A stretch of DNA of 64,000 nucleotides from JBKCUI01 sp052161625. Its GTDB lineage: Bacteria; Planctomycetota; Planctomycetia; Pirellulales; Pirellulaceae. The notes under the pieces are model-generated. The model was not told the origin of the DNA, ran no database searches, and worked only from the letters and a program-made list of their open reading frames with translations. This document shows, piece by piece, positions 41,963-51,200 of the stretch. Position numbers and translations under genes: made by a program. Location: assembly GCA_052161625.1 (NCBI GenBank), contig CP197412.1; one strand, written 5' to 3'. Numbering within the stretch: position 1 is the first letter of the stretch; every line of letters begins with the position of its first letter.

Positions 41963-43872
41963 CGAGCGGGTGCAATCCCGATTTGGTAGGTTTGGATTTC
42001 GGCGGGAGGTTGGGGGGAGTGTATGGCGGGAGAGGATTGAAGACCAGATTGATCGAGAACTGTGTCGATGAGGTAGAGCATCAATCGGCGGAGGGATTCG
42101 AGTTCGATACTTTGGGCAGCGTCGAGTGCTCGTTCGCGGTGTTTTTCGATGAGCTTTTCAGCTTGCTCGAAGACCCGTCCTTTTTCGAGCAATTCGCGAG
42201 CGGTTGCGATGCGATAGGAGTCGGACATGGTGTCGTCTCCACTCATAGCATCCAGCAGTTTTTGTTGATCGGTAGGTGCGAGCGATTGCAGCGCGAGGGC
42301 GAGCAAGACCGTTGGGCGTCCTCCGAGGATATCCCCCGCAGCGGCCAGTTTGTTGTGATCGTCGCCGTGCCAATCTTGGAGGTCGTTGATGATTTGGAAT
42401 GCGACGCCGATATTGCGTGCAAAAAGTTTGACAGCTTCAGCGTAGGGGGTCGCGTCGGTTGCCAATCGGATACCGGTGTAGAGTGCTGCTTCGAAGGCTG
42501 GAGCCGTTTTCAACGCGTAGATTTTCAGCGCATCGAGGGGAGCCAAGCGTTTGTCGGTGCCATCTCGCCATAGGAGCTCGGCGCCTTGCCCCTCCGCCAA
42601 TCGCATGTGGGCCGATGAGAGGCAGTTCAGAATGTCAGCGGCTGCTTCAGCGCCGATCGACTGGGTCTCTCGCCCGATCAAGCGATAGCCGAGCCCGATC
42701 ATGTAATCCCCGACGTTGATCGCGGTCGAGAGTCCAAACTGTTGGTGCATGGCGGGCATGCCGTACCGATAGGAGTCGTTATCCTCGATATCGTCGTGGA
42801 CCAACGATGCTTTGTGAAAGCACTCGATACTCATCGCGGCGCATTGGACACCTTTGCTGAACTGTTCGACGATTCGAGGTCCCGCAGACGTGGTCGCTTG
42901 TCCGCCGGTCATTGCATCGTAGGCAGCCAATGTAATAAAGGGGCGGGAGTACTTACCACCTCTCGCGAGGAAATCGGTTGAAAGCGCTTCGGTGGCGGCG
43001 ATGGGATCCATGCCTGCGAGAGGGGCGTCGCAGTTGGGATCGAGTTGCACTTGGCTCCGTTGCCGGCCTACCAGCTCGTTGAGTTTGGGTTGCGAGAAGA
43101 GATCGCTTGCCGCGCGCATCAAGTGAACGTAGGACCGCGTCTGCGATTCCATCGCGGGTCCTTGGGTGAGGATCATTTCCTGAACCCAATCTTCGTCGAC
43201 GCTGGTGTTTCGGCAGTCGCTGGAAAGAAGAGGTACAGCCATGCAGGGGATACCCGCGAGAAGGATCTTATCGATAGCCTTTTCGAGAACATTCAGACAA
43301 GCAACGCCCACGATGGAATCCACATAGCCGCTTACGATGATCTTCATGACCACCGGGGATCCTTCGGCGACAAGGACTTTATAGCCCATCTCTTCCGCTT
43401 TGGTTCGGAAGTCGGCGATGCTGCAAGCTCCACACTTTTTGCAGTCCATGCCGAATTCGTCGTAGTCGGCCGGGCAGCCTTCGGCGTGCTTCAAGCAATG
43501 GGGGAGCAAAAACAGTCGGCGGCTAGGTGGAATGGAGGCGACGGCGTTGCGAAAGAACTCGCTCGAGAGGATGACCATCGCCCAGCCAAGATATCCTTCT
43601 GGTTGGCCCGCTTCGTCCAGCATTCGACGCGCAATCAGCTCAAGTTCGTCTTTGGTCGGAGGAAGATCCTTGTTCAGTCTGGCCGCAACCTCGCGGCATT
43701 TGTCCCGAAGGAACGCTCGAAGTTCCTTGGTTTCAGGTACGAGCTTTAAATGGCTCGTTTTGCGTCGTGTTTTCTTGTCTGCTTTGGGGCTCTCGCTGAC
43801 AGTTGCGTTGACCGTCCCTGACAAGTCAGGTGGGGCGGCGCTCGAATCGGCAATCGGTGTTATCGTTGACAA
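41959..43872 (-). CDS. DUF116-polyprenyl synthase fusion
   Basis: A 637-residue two-domain protein. Residues about 75-235 are a DUF116 domain with a Cys-rich block CPADYDEFGMDCKKCGACSI and VDSIVGVACLNVLEKAI, function unknown. Residues about 285-600 are an isoprenyl diphosphate synthase with first Asp-rich motif DDIED (360-364), GQGAELLW, KTAPAFEAALYTG and second motif NDLQD (496-500), where Asp is replaced by Asn at the first position. It should elongate prenyl diphosphates; product length cannot be read. The start is TTG 43872 with AAAGGA ahead; no closer ATG is suitable. It overlaps the cyclase gene by 13 bases and the next gene by 4. Confidence 0.85.
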   Translation of the reverse strand: MSTITPIADSSAAPPDLSGTVNATVSESPKADKKTRRKTSHLKLVPETKELRAFLRDKCREVAARLNKDLPPTKDELELIARRMLDEAGQPEGYLGWAMVILSSEFFRNAVASIPPSRRLFLLPHCLKHAEGCPADYDEFGMDCKKCGACSIADFRTKAEEMGYKVLVAEGSPVVMKIIVSGYVDSIVGVACLNVLEKAIDKILLAGIPCMAVPLLSSDCRNTSVDEDWVQEMILTQGPAMESQTRSYVHLMRAASDLFSQPKLNELVGRQRSQVQLDPNCDAPLAGMDPIAATEALSTDFLARGGKYSRPFITLAAYDAMTGGQATTSAGPRIVEQFSKGVQCAAMSIECFHKASLVHDDIEDNDSYRYGMPAMHQQFGLSTAINVGDYMIGLGYRLIGRETQSIGAEAAADILNCLSSAHMRLAEGQGAELLWRDGTDKRLAPLDALKIYALKTAPAFEAALYTGIRLATDATPYAEAVKLFARNIGVAFQIINDLQDWHGDDHNKLAAAGDILGGRPTVLLALALQSLAPTDQQKLLDAMSGDDTMSDSYRIATARELLEKGRVFEQAEKLIEKHRERALDAAQSIELESLRRLMLYLIDTVLDQSGLQSSPAIHSPQPPAEIQTYQIGIAPAR

Positions 43873-45782
43873 AACTCAAGTCCTTTTCTCAGTGCGGCTA
43901 GCGAGAACGCGAGAGGATAGTGTTTTTCGTGGTACCACAGTTTCGCGAAATAGAAACCGATCGGTTGGCTCGTGTGATGATGCTGGCGCTCCAAAGCGTC
44001 ACATAACCATACGAGGCCTCTCATTATAGAGTCAGCGGCAGCCCTTTTTCCACCGCTGGCCATGATTCCCTCCAATACGACCGCAGTTTCTTCGATCGTA
44101 CCAGTGAAATCATTGGGTTCAGCGATTGAGGACGGGTAGCGAATCGAGGGCCCGCCCCCCCAAGAGCCATCTGCATTCTGCTGCTGTTTCAGAAAGGAGA
44201 TCGCTCGTTGGGCGCTCGGGTGTGACGTATCACCACACTCGCCATACGCTAAGAGGACTCGAGCGGTTCCGTAAAACGGATTGTCTTCCTCCGCGCGATC
44301 TTGATTGCCAAACCACAACGGAAGCCAACACCCATCGCGATGTTGGTTTTTCTCTAGATAACGCCACCCTTTTGCCACTGCTCGATCGGATTGGGCTCGC
44401 ATCGAGCCCATCAATCGTGGCCTCCAAGCGTGGAGGGCCCGCAACGCATGGGCGGTCAAATCGGTTCCACTCCGATCAAAGGGGAGGGTCCCCCAGCCTC
44501 GACAGAATGTCGGCCAACCCCCATCGCTGTTTTGCAGTCGAAGGAGCCAGGTACAGCCCAACTGGCCGGCTTGGAGCACCCGAGCGAGGCGATCGCTCTC
44601 CGAGGCTTGCTGCATCGCGGTTCTGCGTTGAAGGGCGCGCGTGTACTGCGCGAGTGCCAGCAAAGCCGCTGGGGTATCGTCGCTATCAGGAACCGAGCCG
44701 CTCAAATCGGTCCATCCCCAACCTCCAGGCTCGGCGCCGGTAAAGGGATGGCGTTTGGTGTGTTGGCAGCTCAAAAGCCAATCGATGGTTGCGTCCCATT
44801 GGGCTTGCTTTCCTTCCTCCTGACCATTCGGTCCCATCGCAGGGCGAGGAGAATAGTAGGAACGCATGGTCAACGAGGTAACCCAAGTTGCCAAGTTCGT
44901 GTCGATGGGCCATGCTCCGTCTGCCATGGCAGAATCGACAAGGAAGCGAACTGCGTTTTGCGAAACAGAATGTTGCACCAAACCAATAGAAGCCAAGCTC
45001 ATCAGGACAAAGCTGGTCAAGGGAGTGGCTTCCAAATAGCCGCCGCTTTCAGGCTGCATCGTTGCGAGCACTCGCAGCGTTCGGCCTCGCAACGCGCCGC
45101 GCATGCTCCGCATGAGAGGATTGGCTGGTGGATTGTGATGCCATTGTGCTTGGCCGATGGCGACCAAGGCAGGGACGGCGTAACTAACCACCGGCATCTT
45201 TGCGAATCGGTACCAAGACTGCGGGAGAGCAGCTGCTTCAAAGGGAAGAGTCGGGATCTCCTTCCACGAAATGAGACCAGCCAAAGCGCAGTTCATCATG
45301 ATCGGGACGACAAAGGTTTTGTCTTTACCGTAACGACGGCGGAGTCCATCCCAACGACCCTGTTTGTCGACAAACGACCAAGCCCTCTGGATAGCATCCG
45401 CATGTCGCTCGCGGTGGCCGGCGATCTCCCAAGCTCCAATGACCAGGAGCGTGGTGGCGATGTTCGAAAGCGAACGATCGGTATCACCGAAGCCCCCATC
45501 GGCGTTCTGGGCTCGAGCCAGCCAATTCGATCCCTTCTCGATGAGCGTCGGCAGTGCTTCGTGATGCGGGGTGGTGCCATCTCGCAGAACCATCGACAGC
45601 GCACTGATCGCAGTCGCCGTCGACAGAGCCGAATCGGAAAGCTTGCCGGTCCAGTGATTGCTGTTTCCCTTGCTCTCAGCGGCCTCCGATTGGAGTTGCT
45701 GCCAAGCCGCGATGACTCGGTCACCGAGCGATTCCAATCCAAAAGGGAGTCCAATGGGGAGTGGGGTATTCGGGGCGCTCAT
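43860..45782 (-). CDS. Class II terpene cyclase (squalene-hopene cyclase-like)
   Basis: A 640-residue cyclase-like protein. It contains several QW-type repeats (QNADGGFGD, LQNSDGGWPTF, HRDGCWLPLWFGNQD, QNADGSWGGG), and the protonating motif DSDD (366-369) lies in PDSDDTPAALLALAQY. These define the class II (alpha-alpha barrel) triterpene cyclase fold. It is shorter than typical squalene-hopene cyclases, and the C-terminal region WLPLWFGNQDRAEEDNPFYG differs, so the substrate may be squalene, another isoprenoid or a prenyl aromatic. ATG 45782 overlaps the MBL gene stop (ATGA), and its own stop overlaps the next gene by 13 bases. Confidence 0.82.
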   Translation of the reverse strand: MSAPNTPLPIGLPFGLESLGDRVIAAWQQLQSEAAESKGNSNHWTGKLSDSALSTATAISALSMVLRDGTTPHHEALPTLIEKGSNWLARAQNADGGFGDTDRSLSNIATTLLVIGAWEIAGHRERHADAIQRAWSFVDKQGRWDGLRRRYGKDKTFVVPIMMNCALAGLISWKEIPTLPFEAAALPQSWYRFAKMPVVSYAVPALVAIGQAQWHHNPPANPLMRSMRGALRGRTLRVLATMQPESGGYLEATPLTSFVLMSLASIGLVQHSVSQNAVRFLVDSAMADGAWPIDTNLATWVTSLTMRSYYSPRPAMGPNGQEEGKQAQWDATIDWLLSCQHTKRHPFTGAEPGGWGWTDLSGSVPDSDDTPAALLALAQYTRALQRRTAMQQASESDRLARVLQAGQLGCTWLLRLQNSDGGWPTFCRGWGTLPFDRSGTDLTAHALRALHAWRPRLMGSMRAQSDRAVAKGWRYLEKNQHRDGCWLPLWFGNQDRAEEDNPFYGTARVLLAYGECGDTSHPSAQRAISFLKQQQNADGSWGGGPSIRYPSSIAEPNDFTGTIEETAVVLEGIMASGGKRAAADSIMRGLVWLCDALERQHHHTSQPIGFYFAKLWYHEKHYPLAFSLAALRKGLEFCQR

Positions 45783-46585
45783 GTTAATGGAATCCGCAAT
45801 CCGTCGTAGGACAGATGAACGTGTTCCGGAAGCTGGGCGCTGACCCGTTCGTATTCGACTTCGTGCGAGAGATGGGTCAAGTACGTGTTTTTGGGACGGA
45901 GCAATTCAATGACATGCAGGGCTTCTTCGATCGAGAAGTGGGTGGGGTGCGGAGTGAAGCGGAGCGCATCCAAGACGAGGGTATCGAGGTCTCGAAGGAG
46001 TTCCATGCTCGATGGCTCAATTCGGTTGGTGTCGGTGCAATAGGCGACGTTTCCGATTCGAAATCCATAAACGTTGCAATAGGGGCCGTGGATCAAGGGG
46101 ATGGGCTGGATCCTGGCTCCGAGGACATCAAATGGCTCATCGTCGATCGTGACCAAATCCAGTTGAGGTGCTGCGCCGGCGTGTGTTGGCTCTCGTTTGT
46201 GGAAAGCGTAGTCAAACACACGAACGATTCGGTCCTGAACCTGCTTGGAAGCGTAGACCGGGACCGGGCCCCCGATCATGAAGGGAAAGAGGCGAATGTC
46301 ATCCATGCCGTGAAGGTGGTCCGCGTGCTCGTGGGTGTAGAGAACGCTGTGAACGATGCCGATACCCTCCCGAAGCAATTGCTGCCGAAGATCGGGTGCG
46401 GTGTCGATCAAAAGGTTGCCACCTGGCAGGCCCACAATTGCACTGCTCCGGGTGCGGTTATTGCGAGGGTCTTTGCTGAGGCACACAGAACAGCCGCAGC
46501 CGATGGCAGGTACCCCTACACTCGTTCCCGTTCCTAACAGAATCATTTCTCCCGGAAACTCGATGCTTTGGCGGGTGAATGTCAC
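45779..46585 (-). CDS. MBL-fold metallohydrolase (PhnP-like)
   Basis: A 268-residue metallo-beta-lactamase-fold protein. Signatures are ILLGTGTSVGVPAIGCGCSVC, the zinc motif THEHADHLHGMDD (HxHxDH), VAYCTDTNRI with the bridging Asp, and a late HLSHE. The N-terminal Gly-Thr-Gly and Cys-x-Cys pattern resembles PhnP-type phosphodiesterases, which act on cyclic phosphates, but the role here is open. The start is GTG 46585; ATG 46546 directly before ILLGTG is a possible alternative. It is first in the four-gene overlapping unit and could be a housekeeping enzyme or a pathway hydrolase. Confidence 0.82.
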   Translation of the reverse strand: MTFTRQSIEFPGEMILLGTGTSVGVPAIGCGCSVCLSKDPRNNRTRSSAIVGLPGGNLLIDTAPDLRQQLLREGIGIVHSVLYTHEHADHLHGMDDIRLFPFMIGGPVPVYASKQVQDRIVRVFDYAFHKREPTHAGAAPQLDLVTIDDEPFDVLGARIQPIPLIHGPYCNVYGFRIGNVAYCTDTNRIEPSSMELLRDLDTLVLDALRFTPHPTHFSIEEALHVIELLRPKNTYLTHLSHEVEYERVSAQLPEHVHLSYDGLRIPLT

Positions 46586-46970
46586 GGCAATCGGAGGTGG
46601 TTCGAGGGGAAGTGTCGTGGCCAGCAGGGCCGCGACAATGCGTCGCGAGCAGTTCTGCGAAGGTTATCCCCCATCTCGAGGGAGTTCGCAACACCTGTGT
46701 TTTCGCATTTCAAAGGGCTTTTCTGAACCCGCCAGCCGGTGCGAACGGATCCTGTGCGGCCGGTCCCCTCGGAACTGCCCGTCAACTCCGCATGGCGTTC
46801 GACCCCAGCTCCACTATAATACCTGGGAATCGTCGACCGTCGGACAAAGTTCGGATCATCCCAGTTCCCTCCTTCCGTCTAGCGCCGTTCGGCTTCCCTC
46901 CCTCCCCCAGTGCGCAAACGCTTGCAATTCCATCCTTTGCGGCTTCCTTTAACGCTGAGTTGCTATCAAC
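46586..46970. other. Divergent intergenic region
   Basis: This lies between the MBL gene (minus) and the lipoprotein gene (plus). Open frames across it are not protein-like. A TATAAT hexamer on the plus strand lies at 46815-46820, but no -35 hexamer is at the right distance. No tRNA-like or hairpin structure was found. Confidence 0.5.
46815..46820 (+). promoter_or_regulatory. Candidate -10 box (TATAAT) for lipoprotein-ccsBA unit
   Basis: A perfect TATAAT about 150 bases upstream of the lipoprotein start. The expected -35 position (about 46792) does not resemble TTGACA, so the assignment is tentative. Confidence 0.35.
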
Positions 46971-48236
46971 TTGAAACCTTGTCCCCTCCACCTGTTTAGC
47001 CAGGTTTGCTTCGCGGCTGGGTTCTGCTTCCTTATCGGATGCACACCACCAAGCGAACCGAGAGTCTATCAAGCCCCCAAAAATGACACGGAGTTCGTGG
47101 TTCAGCCACCCCGAATGCCGGGCGGAGGAGGTGGTTTAGCCTCCTCGGGTGGCATGCCTCCCATGATGGGGGGGAGCTCGATACCCATGGAGGAGAAGCG
47201 AATTCTAGGGGCGATCTTTCCACTGAACGGAGCGGGCTACTTCCTCAAGATCACCGATACGATCGCTCGAATTGACGGCATACGTCAGGCTTTCCCCAAG
47301 ATCGTTGCCGAGTTCAAGACCGACCCAGAATCGGGCACGCCCGTTTTGGATTTGCCGGCTGGGTGGAAGATGATGCCCGGCGACGCGTTCGCCGAAGCGA
47401 AAGTGGCAATCCCCGTCGCAGGCGAAGAAAAACCTGCGATCATGACCATCTCCAAACTCGCTGCCCCCGCCGAAGAGTCTGCTTGGCCAGATTACTTGTT
47501 GATGCAGCTGAACCGATGGAACGGACAAGTCGCTCAAGAGAACCAAAGTTTGGAAGAATTGATGGCTTCGATTCAGCCCATTCCTCGCGAGGGTTCGAAA
47601 ATCCCGGCTTATATCTTTGACAAGAACGGGTCGATGGCCAAAGGGGATACATCGAAACCTGCGTCCGCTCCTGACGCCTCCAACGCTACCACTGCAGGAA
47701 ATCCCCAGACCGAAACCACCTTGCCCGCCGGCGGTTTGCCTGCTAGCAGTTTGCCCGCGGACCATGGATCGACGACGGAAACGAAAGCGTTCGATCCGAG
47801 CACCCTGCGATACGAGCTACCTGAGGGTTGGGAGAAACAGCCCGATCGCGCATTCCGAATCGCGACCTTTCGCGTCCCGGGTGGCGAGTTAGGGGAGGAT
47901 GGTGAACTCGTGATCAGCCAAGCGGTTGATAACCCGATTGAGAATTCCAAGATGTGGTCGGAGCAAATTCTCAAAACGGACGATCCATCGGTGCTAGGTC
48001 CGAAAGCAGAGCAAATTGTTTCCCAGGCAGAGACCATTCCGGCTGGCAATCGGAAGGCAAAGCTCTATGCGATCCGGGCAAACGATGAAAAGTCCGGACT
48101 CTGTTTGACCATCGCGGTCATCCCCATGGAGGGGTTTCCCACCTCCATGTTCGTAAAGCTCCGATCCACAACCCAACTGGCTGAACAACAAAAATCCAAC
48201 CTGCTGCGTTTCATCGATTCGATGCGCTGGGAGTAG
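46971..48236 (+). CDS. Hypothetical lipoprotein upstream of ccsBA
   Basis: A 421-residue predicted lipoprotein. The start is TTG 46971; the signal ends at FLIGC (Cys about 24). A Gly/Met/Pro linker leads to two similar beta-rich segments, one around LDLPAGWKMMPGDAFAEAKVA and the other around LPEGWEKQPDRAFRIATFRV, which look like an internal duplication of one domain. A Pro/Ala/Thr linker of about 55 residues separates them. No catalytic motif is visible. Only 7 bases separate it from ccsBA, so a role in cytochrome c assembly or in the same envelope process is plausible but unproven. Confidence 0.72.
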   Translation: MKPCPLHLFSQVCFAAGFCFLIGCTPPSEPRVYQAPKNDTEFVVQPPRMPGGGGGLASSGGMPPMMGGSSIPMEEKRILGAIFPLNGAGYFLKITDTIARIDGIRQAFPKIVAEFKTDPESGTPVLDLPAGWKMMPGDAFAEAKVAIPVAGEEKPAIMTISKLAAPAEESAWPDYLLMQLNRWNGQVAQENQSLEELMASIQPIPREGSKIPAYIFDKNGSMAKGDTSKPASAPDASNATTAGNPQTETTLPAGGLPASSLPADHGSTTETKAFDPSTLRYELPEGWEKQPDRAFRIATFRVPGGELGEDGELVISQAVDNPIENSKMWSEQILKTDDPSVLGPKAEQIVSQAETIPAGNRKAKLYAIRANDEKSGLCLTIAVIPMEGFPTSMFVKLRSTTQLAEQQKSNLLRFIDSMRWE

Positions 48237-48243
48237 TCTGAAT

Positions 48244-51200
48244 ATGGCAACGATTACGAATGAAAAGTTTGCACAGAGCCGTACCGCCACTGGGGCCGTG
48301 GACATCCATAGCCTCTTTTGGAAAGGGATGAAGGCTCTCGGTTCGTTGAAGATTGCCGTGGCCATGTTCGGGCTCGGCACGTTGATGCTGTTGATCGGGA
48401 CTTTAGCGCAAGACCAAGAGACGATCGTCGACGTCAAGCGAAACTACTTCAACAGTTGGATCGCGTATGTCAGCTTCGATGTCTTTGTTCCGCAAACGGT
48501 TTTTCCGCATGAAAAGCCGGTGCCCGGAATGTTTGCCATGCCAGGTGGAGCCACGATCGGTTTGGTATTACTCATCAATTTGTTCGCGGCAAAGCTGACT
48601 CGATTCTCGATGCACGCCAAGGGAAAACGGTTCATCGCCGGCTTGATCGTGACGCTGCTCGGCTTCGCCATGGTGGGCGTTGTCATCGTGGGCGCTCACT
48701 TGGGGGACGGTCTGCAGGGGGAACCGCCGTTCAGTTATGACTCGATCTGGTTAGGGACCAAAGTCTCTGCCCACTTACTGACGTTGCTATCGTTGGCTTG
48801 GCTGATCCTATGGACGCCAAAGACAAAAGTGATGTTTGGCACGGCGATCACAGCAGTCACCGTTTGCTCCCTGGTCAGTTTGTTTCTCGTCTTCACTTTT
48901 GACGCGTTCCGCATCCCGGATCCAGGTTTGCGAATTGTGTGGCAATTGGCCAAGAGTCTTGGTGTGGGAGTGGTGCTCCTCGTTGGTCTCATTCTCTTGT
49001 TCGGGCACCGAGGTGGCAACGTCCTCGTTCACTTGGGAGTCGGCTTGTTGATGGTCGGTCAATTCGTCTTCGGCGATGCTCAGACCGAAGAACGCGTTTC
49101 CTTGGCAGAAGGTCAAAGGACATCAGCTGCTGTCGAAGTCGACGTCGTGGAGTTGGTCGTGATCGACCGAAGCCCTGATGACACCGACCGAGTGGTCGCG
49201 TTTGACCACCGCATGCTCTCCAGTGCCGCCGCGACGGGCAAGCCCCTCACTGCGGATGGATTGCCGTTTGAGATTCGTGTGGATCGTTGGATGGAGAATT
49301 CGATGATTCGTCGTCGGTCCGGTAAGCCGGCTGAGGATTCTGTCGAGGCCAAGATGAAGGGCTTGGTCGAATCATGGGACTTGATTGAAGAGCCCAAGGT
49401 AGGGGGCACCTCCGACCGTTCTAACGTCGCGTCCGCCTATGTCACGCTGCTGGCGAAGGAGAATGGGACGGAGATCGGACGCTACGCAGTGAGCCAGTGG
49501 TTTAGCGATGATCAAATCGCGATGCGACCATCCTATGATTCAGTGGAGGTTGCATCGAAGAAATATGACATCGGCATGATCTTCCGCCGCAACTACAAGG
49601 ATTACAGTATTACCTTGAAGGACATTGTTCTCGAGGAGTACACCAACTCGGCCATTCCCAAAGACTACTCGTCTTACATCACGATTCGGGACAAAGATGG
49701 AAACGTTTTGCAAGATGGTCGTGTGTGGATGAACAGTCCGATGCGTTTCCGTGGGGAGACGTTTTATCAGTCGAGCTATATTTCTCAGAACGATAGCCCG
49801 TACGGTGTGGAGCAAACGGTGCTTCAAGTCGTTACGAATGCGGGCTGGCTTATCCCTTACGTTTCGTGCGTGCTTGTCGGGCTTGGGATGTTCGTTCACT
49901 TTGGTGGAACCTTTGCTCGCTTTGCGATGCGTTACGAACGGGGGGCGGTGACCCCTGAATCGGTGGTTCCTAAACGTCCGAAGGGATCGATGCGGCAAGG
50001 GATTTTAGCCGGCTCGGTTGCGTTGTTGATGGCAATTTTCTTTGTCTCGCTCGCCATGCGCAAGCCCATTGACCGTCAGGAGATCGATTACCAATCGATC
50101 GGAGCCCTCCCTGTCCATTACGGGGGACGGATCAAGCCGCTAGCGTCGGCTGGTGCAGAGGTGTTGGAGATTCTTTCCAACAAACCGTATGCCCTCGTTC
50201 GTTTGGAAAACGGCGACGAGAAGTCCAAGGGGGATACCTATGATCCAAAAGAAAAGCGAGTCCCTGCGGAGCAATGGCTATTTGCCGTCATGATGAATGA
50301 GGATTGGGTACGGACGAATCCTCTGATTCGCATCGATGCCACGTCGGTGACCACCGATTTGAACCTCACTCGCGTAAAATCTAATCGCTATTCCTACAAT
50401 GAAATCGTCGATGGATTGCAAGCCATTTGGCCGAGGATTCAGAAGATCATTCAAAGCCGGCAGGAGGGAACGAAGCTTCCGTTTGAAGACGAGAAGTTGC
50501 TGGAAGTGCTCAACAAGATTTCGTTTGTCGACTCGTTGATCGATTCCTATCGATGGATCGCACCTCCCAGCTTGACGACCGGAGATGGAGCGAAGATTCA
50601 GGACGAACTGAATCGAATGGCTCCCGGCGTGGAGCGTTTGCGAGCCAATAACAATCCTGCCATTTTACCAAGTCTCAAGACGGAGGTTGTTGAAGAAGGG
50701 CAACCGGCCCCACCCAAACGATGGGATACGTTTGGAGTCGCGTTTTTCGATGCGGTCCCGGGGATGTTAGCGAAGGATGACAACCCGGGTATCGCCGCGG
50801 TGTTGAAATTCTTTGAGATCATCGGTGCGTATACGGAAAACAAAAAGGATGCGTCGAAGATCAATCGCTTGGTCGGTGAGTTTCGGGAGGCCGCTATCAA
50901 GGCATATGGGGCCGATACGCTTCGCATCAACAAGGTGGAGTATGAGTATCAATATGAGAGTATGAATGCGTTTGGAAACGCGCAGGTCGTCTATCTGATG
51001 GTGGGGATTCTGGCGTTGGTAAGTTACGCGGTTATGCCGGCTTCTCTGCGGACGATTGCGTTGTGGATGTGTATCGCAACCTTGGTGTTGCATACCTATG
51101 GGATCGCAGCTCGGATTTATATTTCCGAGCGGCCACCGGTGGTCAGCCTTTATTCGGCGGCGGTATTTATCGGTTGGGGGATGGTCCTGTTTTGCATTGC

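Noticed and set aside
46579..46974. 131-codon plus-strand frame in the gap before the lipoprotein
   Set aside because: No ribosome-binding site, no recognisable domain, overlaps the start of the MBL gene and the promoter region.
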